A stretch of DNA of 64,000 bases, taken from assembly GCA_905183005.1 (NCBI GenBank), contig CAJJDO010000150.1, positions 71,686-135,685 of the forward strand, read 5' to 3'. The stretch is from Paramecium pentaurelia. Its lineage: Eukaryota; Ciliophora; Oligohymenophorea; Peniculida; Parameciidae. Shown here one piece after another: positions 57,280-64,000 of the stretch. The stretch's first letter is position 1. Each line of letters begins with the position of its first letter. Below the pieces are notes generated by a model that did no database searches, had not been told where the DNA came from, and saw only the letters and a program-made list of their open reading frames with translations. The position numbers and the translations under genes were made by a program.

Positions 57280-59365
57280 ATGAATTCAAGTTAGGATATA
57301 ATAAAAATAGAATCATATGAGATTTATAAAAACCTGGAGATTGGAAGAGGATAGTTTGGAGTTGTATATTAATGCAAAGACTTAGTTAAACCTCAATTAA
57401 ATTTATGTGCAAAAGTAATTTAGTATATCATTATAGATAATAGAAGAAAAAATAGATGATGAAAAAACATTAAGAGAAATTGAATTAATGAAAATGATAA
57501 TGACAGGTGCAAAGGGAAATAAAAATATTGTAGGAGTTGAATATGTTGATTTTAATGCAGAAAGGATTGTACTTATTTTAGAAAAATGTGATTGTGATTT
57601 ACAATCAATTATTGATAAAAAATAAAAAATAGAAAAGAAAAATTTTTCACCAGATGAAGCACTAAATGTATTAAAATAACTCATAAATGGTTATAAAGTG
57701 CTTTATTCAAATAATATTATACATAGAGATCTTAAACCTGCAAATATATTGGTCTTAGATGGTTTTTATAAAGTAAAACAAATTACAATCAAATATAATA
57801 GATTGCTGACTTGGGATTGGCAAGAGTTTTTGAAGCAAATACAACTATGACAAAAGTGGGAACACCAAAATATGTTGCTCCTTAATTATATCTGGAAAAT
57901 TTCTTTTCTAATTCAGCAGATATTTTTTCAGTAACATTTATTATATATAATTATAAAGCTAGGTATTATTACTTATGAATTAATTTTTGGGGGATTGCCA
58001 TATGTTGCAAATAGTTAACTATAAATAAAAAAGGCTTTGAGAAATTTAGAATAAAATCCAGTTGTAGTAAAAAAAGATCATCCTGGGGTAAAAATAATAA
58101 GTATTTTAAGATGACTAATGATTTGGCTATTTTAATTGAGAGCATGCTTAAATTTAAAGAAAATGATAGAATCAGTTGGGAATAATTATTTAAACATCCA
58201 CTAATTTAATAAGAATCTAATGTTGTAATGAATTAATCAGGGTATTTAATATTAATTTATGACTAAGACTTATTCAAGATTTTCCTAATAAAGATGATGA
58301 GGACGATGATGAACCAGTTTAAGAGTAATAAAAACCAATTGAAGCTCCAAAAAATCAATAATAAGTTCCTTAATAATCTTCAGCCCTACCTATACCAACT
58401 TTTAATGGACCTATGTAATTTCAATAAAATGGAAAACCAATAAATATTCCTCCAACAATGAATCCTCAATTCCAACAAGGAAGAATTTAAACCCCCACTA
58501 TGGTAAATGCTAATATTTTTGTTCCACCTGGTGTATAATAACAGAGACAATAAATGGTATTTTAACCTCAAAGACTTTAAACAATGAATGCACCTATGAT
58601 TCAACCAAATGGACCTATGATTCAACCAAATGGACCTATGATTCAACCAAATGCTCCTATGATTTAACCAAATGCTCCTATGATTTAACCAAATGCACCT
58701 ATGGCTAACATTGGATAAACTTTTCAATTTTAATAGGTCCAAGCATAATCTGATTAATTATATTAAGCAGGATTTGCTATGGATTAAACATTAGATTTAT
58801 TAGAAAGATTTATGTAATAATAATTATATATGATTAGAAACATGTAAATTTAATTGAAATAAGAATGGTTTGGATTAAAATTATACCTTCATTATTTTTC
58901 ATAATGTTTCTTTGAACATTCAAAGGCTATGAAAATGCAAAATTAAAATTAATAAAATTTGAATTAACAATTTATTTATTAACTTTCTAATGCTGAATAA
59001 GGGATTGAGAAATAAAAAAGATATCATTAAGTAATATAACAAGAATTGGAAAGACATTAATTAATTTCATTATATCCTGTTTCAGATGTAACTCCAGATT
59101 TTTATAATTATCTACAAAAATTGAAATAAATTCTATAACCTAAAGGTGTGTTCTTTTATTTATCAGATAGAAAATATTATGTGGAATATTTATAGTAATA
59201 ATAATAATAATTAAATTTTTTAGATTATTATATTGTTTAGAAAGACTAAAAGATCTGAATTCAAATAAATTTGAAGATATATATTCTTAAATTTCTGATA
59301 TCTTTAAGAATTAAAAGACAGAATCCGTTATGATTGATTATCTAAACAAGAGATATAGCAATTGA
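57280..59365 (+). CDS. Ser/Thr kinase with a long Gln/Pro-rich tail carrying a heptad repeat
   Basis: 642 codons plus TGA; six introns (22, 29, 28, 23, 26 and 29 nt) sum exactly. Kinase domain residues about 13-270: LEIGRGQFGVVYQCKD (Gly loop), LCAK (Lys), IEEKIDDEKTLREIELMKMI (alpha-C Glu), ILEKCDCDLQSII, NIIHRDLKPANILVL, IADLGLARVFE (DLG in place of DFG), VGTPKYVAPQLYLE (APQ in place of APE), SLGIITYELIFGGLPY. General look: ULK/Atg1-like or Fused-like. The tail has five tandem copies of a 7-residue unit (P-M-I-Q-P-N-G/A) at 58593-58697, then a helical region (TLDLLERFMQQQLYMIRNMQ). The last ~660 bp fall in direct repeat 3. Confidence 0.85.
58593..58697 (+). repeat. Five tandem 21-bp units coding for P-M-I-Q-P-N-G/A
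   Basis: Units start at 58593, 58614, 58635, 58656 and 58677 and differ mainly at the last codon (GGA or GCT/GCA) and CAA versus TAA for Gln. A sixth, diverged unit follows (CCT ATG GCT). A minus-strand open frame through this block is only its mirror. Confidence 0.92.
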
Positions 59366-59842
59366 ATTATTCAGTAATTATAAAAAGTTATTTAATAATA
59401 TATTCTGAAATTTAATGATAATCTAACCATTGCAATAATTAGTTTTCATAAACAAAGATAAAAATAATTTTTAAGGATTGAATTCCTAACAAAGAAATAA
59501 TTATATAGAAGTTCATTAATTTACTACAGGTAGAAAATACTAAAAACCAAAAAAATTCTAAACTCAACTTCCATAAATCGTAAAAGATGATACATAATAT
59601 GAATTTAGAATGTTTCATCATGTTTAAAATATGAAAAGTGCTCACTATTAATCTAAATATACATTGTCAATGGGAAGCATTCCTAATCTAATTTTGCATA
59701 CATATTTTGATTAAATTGTATTTTATGATATGGCTAAGTTGAAATCAGAATCAACTAGAATATCACTTGAAGCAATAGGATTAGATGTTTTTGATAATAT
59801 TTGTGCTGTTGCTGGAATGAATGGAGATCTTTTGATAATTAA
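58697..59842. repeat. Direct repeat 3, first copy (1146 bp)
   Basis: Matches 59844-60989 in all lines compared. Covers the kinase 3' part and the 5' part of the WD40 gene. Confidence 0.95.
59415..59842 (+). pseudogene. Duplicate 5' fragment of the WD40 gene (assembly copy)
   Basis: Same bases as 60562-60989; it begins with the WD40 gene's ATG and is cut off at the 'n'. Not an independent gene. Confidence 0.85.
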
Positions 59843-59843
59843 N
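59843..59843. other. Single ambiguous base (n) at contig junction 3
   Basis: Separates the two copies of direct repeat 3. Confidence 0.99.
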
Positions 59844-60512
59844 ACCTATGGCTAACATTGGATAAACTTTTCAATTTTAATAGGTCCAAGCATAATCTGA
59901 TTAATTATATTAAGCAGGATTTGCTATGGATTAAACATTAGATTTATTAGAAAGATTTATGTAATAATAATTATATATGATTAGAAACATGTAAATTTAA
60001 TTGAAATAAGAATGGTTTGGATTAAAATTATACCTTCATTATTTTTCATAATGTTTCTTTGAACATTCAAAGGCTATGAAAATGCAAAATTAAAATTAAT
60101 AAAATTTGAATTAACAATTTATTTATTAACTTTCTAATGCTGAATAAGGGATTGAGAAATAAAAAAGATATCATTAAGTAATATAACAAGAATTGGAAAG
60201 ACATTAATTAATTTCATTATATCCTGTTTCAGATGTAACTCCAGATTTTTATAATTATCTACAAAAATTGAAATAAATTCTATAACCTAAAGGTGTGTTC
60301 TTTTATTTATCAGATAGAAAATATTATGTGGAATATTTATAGTAATAATAATAATAATTAAATTTTTTAGATTATTATATTGTTTAGAAAGACTAAAAGA
60401 TCTGAATTCAAATAAATTTGAAGATATATATTCTTAAATTTCTGATATCTTTAAGAATTAAAAGACAGAATCCGTTATGATTGATTATCTAAACAAGAGA
60501 TATAGCAATTGA
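59844..60512 (+). pseudogene. Duplicate 3' fragment of the Q/P-rich kinase (assembly copy)
   Basis: Repeats the kinase tail from PMANIG to the TGA, including its last 29-nt intron. The 1147-bp offset is not a multiple of three, so a straight translation across the 'n' breaks frame. Confidence 0.85.
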
Positions 60513-60989
60513 ATTATTCAGTAATTATAAAAAGTTATTTAATAATATATTCTGAAATTTAATGATAATCTAACCATTGCAATAATTAGTTTTCATAAAC
60601 AAAGATAAAAATAATTTTTAAGGATTGAATTCCTAACAAAGAAATAATTATATAGAAGTTCATTAATTTACTACAGGTAGAAAATACTAAAAACCAAAAA
60701 AATTCTAAACTCAACTTCCATAAATCGTAAAAGATGATACATAATATGAATTTAGAATGTTTCATCATGTTTAAAATATGAAAAGTGCTCACTATTAATC
60801 TAAATATACATTGTCAATGGGAAGCATTCCTAATCTAATTTTGCATACATATTTTGATTAAATTGTATTTTATGATATGGCTAAGTTGAAATCAGAATCA
60901 ACTAGAATATCACTTGAAGCAATAGGATTAGATGTTTTTGATAATATTTGTGCTGTTGCTGGAATGAATGGAGATCTTTTGATAATTAA
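59844..60989. repeat. Direct repeat 3, second copy (1146 bp)
   Basis: Second copy; continuous with the rest of the WD40 gene. Its first part (59844-60512) is a redundant copy of the kinase 3' exons. Confidence 0.95.
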
Positions 60990-61659
60990 TTTATACAATG
61001 GAAACCTATATAAATAGACCATAAATTCAAAAAGACATTTTATCAACCATGTACATTTCTATCATAATTATCTTATCACTAATGATAATGGTGGATACAT
61101 TAAGATATTTGATTATTAAAATGGACTCAAAGAAATATTCTCATATGAAGATAAAGCTTCAGTCAATCTTACAACTGTTAATGAGAATAAATAATTAGCA
61201 TATTGTGGTGATAGACTAGGATTAAATGTTTTAGATGTTCTATCAGGTTAAATGATACATACATTGGATCCACATAATGAATTTGGTTTTGCTGTAGCAT
61301 TTAATCCCTGTAAAAGTTATGAACTTGCATCATCAAGTGAGGATGGATCAGTTGTCATCTATGATTTGCGTTCTCCAAAACATCCACTTTAATAATTTAT
61401 TGGATCAGATTTCCCAATATACAATGTAACATATTAGCTTAATGGATCTCATTTATTTATGGCTGAATCGAATTCCTATTTGCATATATTGAATACGTAA
61501 AAAATTGATTTATTAATTAGTACTCTTTATGATACTGTTTAAACTATTAAAGTATATGGAGAAGTCTCAGGAATAGTTAATGATGTTTATGATGAAAATA
61601 GATTCTATTTTAGTACAAGCTGTCATTATGGTGATGGAATTTGTGAATTTGCTAAATGA
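60562..61659 (+). CDS. WD40-repeat protein
   Basis: 365 codons plus TGA, no intron. The N-terminus is Gln/Asn-rich (MIIQPLQQLVFINKDKNNFQ). WD blades include NICAVAGMNGDLLIINLYNG, FYHNYLITNDNGGYIKIFDY, QLAYCGDRLGLNVLDVLSGQ, YELASSSEDGSVVIYDLRSP and HLFMAESNSYLHILNTQ; the end is STSCHYGDGICEFAK. Probably a single six- or seven-bladed propeller with weak 'WD' ends. No subfamily assigned. The start codon lies about 50 bp after the kinase stop on the same strand. Confidence 0.8.
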
Positions 61660-61820
61660 AATTAGTATTATGATAATTAATATTTGTCATTTATATTTAA
61701 TCATATCAATATTTATAATAAAAAACTTAATAATTATTTTTATATTAATTGATATTTAGAGATTACATATTTTTAAATAGATTTTATATTTTTTAAAGTG
61801 ATTACATTAAAATTAACAAT

Positions 61821-62786
61821 TCAAAAGTGAAATTAAGTACCATACAAGAGGTGATTTAAATGTTCTACAAGAAGAAATGAAATCGAATTGGCTAAAGGCT
61901 TTCGAACTAATCTTGGACTAAGACCTTTAGTAAATCTAATAATAATTAATATAATGAACCCATATAGTCCTTCATTTTGATAAGTGCTTTTGAATCTTTC
62001 CATTATAGTCATTTTATCATGATAATAATTAGTTTATAATCTGGCTCTAAGAATTTCAAAGGGATGACTTGCACATGTTCCAACTAAACCAGCAGTCATT
62101 CCAGATAGGAAAGTAATTGAAGGGGAAAAACCAGAATCTGCTGTTAAGAACATCTCATGCATCTTTCTATAAACAACATAATAGATCTAATCTTAATGTT
62201 AATTTATTACTCCTGCAAATAGACTATCTTTAATTGAGCATGTGAGACCTCCTTTAAAGAAGCTCATTAAACCTTCTTATTTTGCAATTGTTTTAGCTGT
62301 TTTCCATAAGGAAGTGTATTAGTATCCAGGAACTTCAGCACGAGTTTCAATTAAGAGAATTGGATTAGTAATGAAATTGGATAGTCTTTAATATTAGATG
62401 TGTGATGTACCCTCTGGCAAAAAAGGAAGCAAGAAAGTCTTGTGAAACATTACGGTTTACGCTTGTAGCATAGGATAACATTTGAAAATATAGGAAGCCA
62501 GCGCTCATATTTCTAACTAATGCAGGGCCTTATGTAATGGAGGAAAATTCTACGCAAGCCGCGATAAAATCCATTGAGTCCTTCATTGATAAGTATGTAT
62601 TCAGCTGATCCATATGTACTTGTTAATCTATAGTTTGCTGGATTAGATTTAACAATCATGACCATTTTGATAACCTCTAGAGGTTAGACAGCAAGTGTAG
62701 ATATAAGAGAAGCAGTGGCACCAAGTAATCCTTAGAAATGGACTCGTTACTACTCTACCATTAATATTAAATTTAATAGTGATCAT
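61821..62786 (-). CDS. Mitochondrial carrier family (SLC25) protein
   Basis: 287 codons plus TGA after four introns (62731-62758, 62529-62553, 62386-62410, 61936-61959). Three tandem carrier repeats, each with the P-x-[DE]-x-x-[KR] signature: LAVQPLEVIKMVMI, ITNPILLIETRAEV (degenerate, Leu in place of the acidic residue), and ASHPFEILRARLQT. Second signatures: GLNGFYRGLRPALVRNMSAG, EGLMSFFKGGLTC, EGLYGFTKGLSPRLVRKP. Six membrane helices in the inner mitochondrial membrane are expected. The substrate is unknown. The altered second signature suggests a non-standard salt-bridge network. Confidence 0.88.
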
Positions 62787-62915
62787 TTGAAATAAACACA
62801 ATAATGTATATTATGTTTGACGAGTTATTTATAAAATAATTTCTAGAATTTGTGAGAACACGTGTTATTATATATATGTTGATGTAGTTCTTACATAGAA
62901 TCATAAATATTTTTA

Positions 62916-64000
62916 ATGCATACTAAATAGAAAGCCTTTGGGTTATTGTTACTCTTTATGTTTTCTGGTGTTTAAGTAATGACACAAGATTTGACTGAAG
63001 AATAAAGAAAGCTTTTGGAATAATCTTAAGAAACACATGAATTTTAAGCAGAAACAGGTAGATTGATGGATATCCTTATTAATTCTCTATATACTTAAAA
63101 GGAAATCTTTCTAAGAGAATTAATTTCGAATGCGGCTGATGCACTTGATAAAATTCGATTTTTGAGTGTAAAGAATCCAGAAATTTTGGGTGATAAAACT
63201 GAATTAGCAATTAGAATTGAAATAAATACAGAAGAAAAATCTGTTTCTGTTACAGATAGTGGTATTGGTATGACAAAGAATGATTTAATATCAAATTTGG
63301 GTACAATTGCAAAATCAGGAACCACTTAATTTATTGAAGCTATTAAAGGAGGTAATGTAAATTTGATTGGTTAATTTGGTGTTGGTTTTTATTCATGTTT
63401 CTTGGCAGGTTAAAAGGTTACAGTTGCATCAAAAAATACAGATGATGAATAATACATATGGGAATCATAAGCAGCGCATTCATTTGCAATATCAAAAGAT
63501 CCTAGAGGAAATACATTAGGTCGTGGTACATAAGTTACTATTCATTTGAAATAAGATGCTGTTGAATTTGCAGAAGAAAGTACAATTAAAGAATTAATCA
63601 AAAAATATTCAGAATTTATAAATTTCCCTATTTATTTGAAAGTGACTAGGGAAGTTTCAAAATAAGTAGAAGAAGAACCTGAATAATAAGATTAATAAGA
63701 AAATACAGATGATGATGAAGTAAAAGTTAAAGATGATGATGATGATGCAGATACAAAGAAGAAAGCTACTAAAACAATTAAAGAGAAAGTATCAGAATGG
63801 GTTTAAATTAATGAAAATAAGGCTATATGGTTGAGACCAAAAGAAGAGATTTCTGATGATGATTATAAGAAATTCTATAAAGTATTATCAAAGAATTCAG
63901 GTGAAGATCCTTTTAATTGGGTTCATTTTAAAGCAGAAGGAGAAGTTGAATTTACATCTCTTATTTATGTTCCAAAGAGAGCACCAAGTGATATGTTTGA
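62916..64000 (+). CDS. HSP90 of the endoplasmic reticulum (GRP94/endoplasmin), 3' part outside window
   Basis: Open from ATG 62916 to the window end (361 codons), no intron seen. The signal peptide (KAFGLLLLFMFSGVQVMTQD) marks it for the ER rather than the cytosol. The N-terminal ATPase domain is complete: LMDILINSLYTQKEIFLREL, ISNAADALDKIRFLS (ATP-binding Asn/Asp), VTDSGIGMTKNDLI (DxGxG), IAKSGTTQF, LIGQFGVGFYSCFLAG, GRGTQVTIHLK (GxxT). Next is the charged linker (DDEVKVKDDDDDADTKKK), then the start of the middle domain (WVQINENKAIWLRPKEEISD, NWVHFKAEGEVEFTSLIYVP). The C-terminal dimerisation domain and any KDEL-type signal lie beyond 64000. Confidence 0.96.

Noticed and set aside
58386..58742. 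Minus-strand repeat protein (repeated WLNHRSI units)
   Set aside because: It is the reverse complement of the P-M-I-Q-P-N heptads of the kinase; no start context or homology.
1..64000. tRNA, rRNA, snRNA, CRISPR, insertion sequences, telomere repeats
   Set aside because: No cloverleaf, conserved rRNA core, spaced repeat array, transposase catalytic region or ciliate telomere repeats (C4A2/C3A3 type) were seen on reading both strands.

Overview
The window is ciliate macronuclear DNA, most likely from Paramecium (aurelia-complex-like). The evidence is direct. Every recognisable protein reads through in-frame TAA and TAG (glutamine), and only TGA ends genes. Introns are tiny (about 20-32 nt, GTA...TAG/AAG) and, for most spliced models, removing them gives an exact multiple of three. 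DNA is roughly three-quarters A+T. Genes lie on both strands with gaps that are often only 20-60 bp. I saw no tRNA, rRNA or CRISPR signal.

Layout. 1-9 kb: axonemal-looking protein (open at the left edge), MORN/NTF2-like fusion, broken chromodomain gene, small HTH protein, zf-PARP protein, DENN protein, Rab GTPase, cyclin. 9-21.9 kb: small membrane protein, PMCA-type Ca2+-ATPase, CCCH zinc-finger protein, 1197-residue LRR protein, first member of a Cys-motif family, PH-kinase. 21.9-25.7 kb: gene-poor island around a second HTH gene. 25.7-30 kb: FG nucleoporin, kinesin, ING/PHD protein, DHH phosphatase. 30.1-32.2 kb: duplicated block. 32-34.8 kb: three tandem genes of the Cys-motif family. 34.8-48.3 kb: hypothetical proteins, EamA transporter, coiled-coil protein, CXC (tesmin/TSO1) protein, giant WD40 protein beside an EF-hand gene, secreted Cys-rich protein, bZIP factor. 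48.5-51.2 kb: GRWD1-like ribosome-assembly gene carrying a duplicated block. 51.5-64 kb: coiled-coil protein, cyclic-nucleotide-type K+ channel, UBP-zinc-finger sirtuin, Q/P-rich kinase, WD40 gene with a duplicated block, mitochondrial carrier, ER HSP90 (open at the right edge).

Two things matter most to a user. First, three places hold a single 'n' flanked by near-perfect direct repeats of 1040-1146 bp. These look like unmerged contig overlaps, and removing one copy restores the GRWD1-like gene to 554 codons. Second, a family of proteins sharing the core RRKSCxCxxCG occurs four times, three of them in tandem, one with the motif twice. I do not recognise this family and it is the best candidate for something undescribed.

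All gene models were made by hand from the sequence. Family names rest on motifs I can see; no database search was run.
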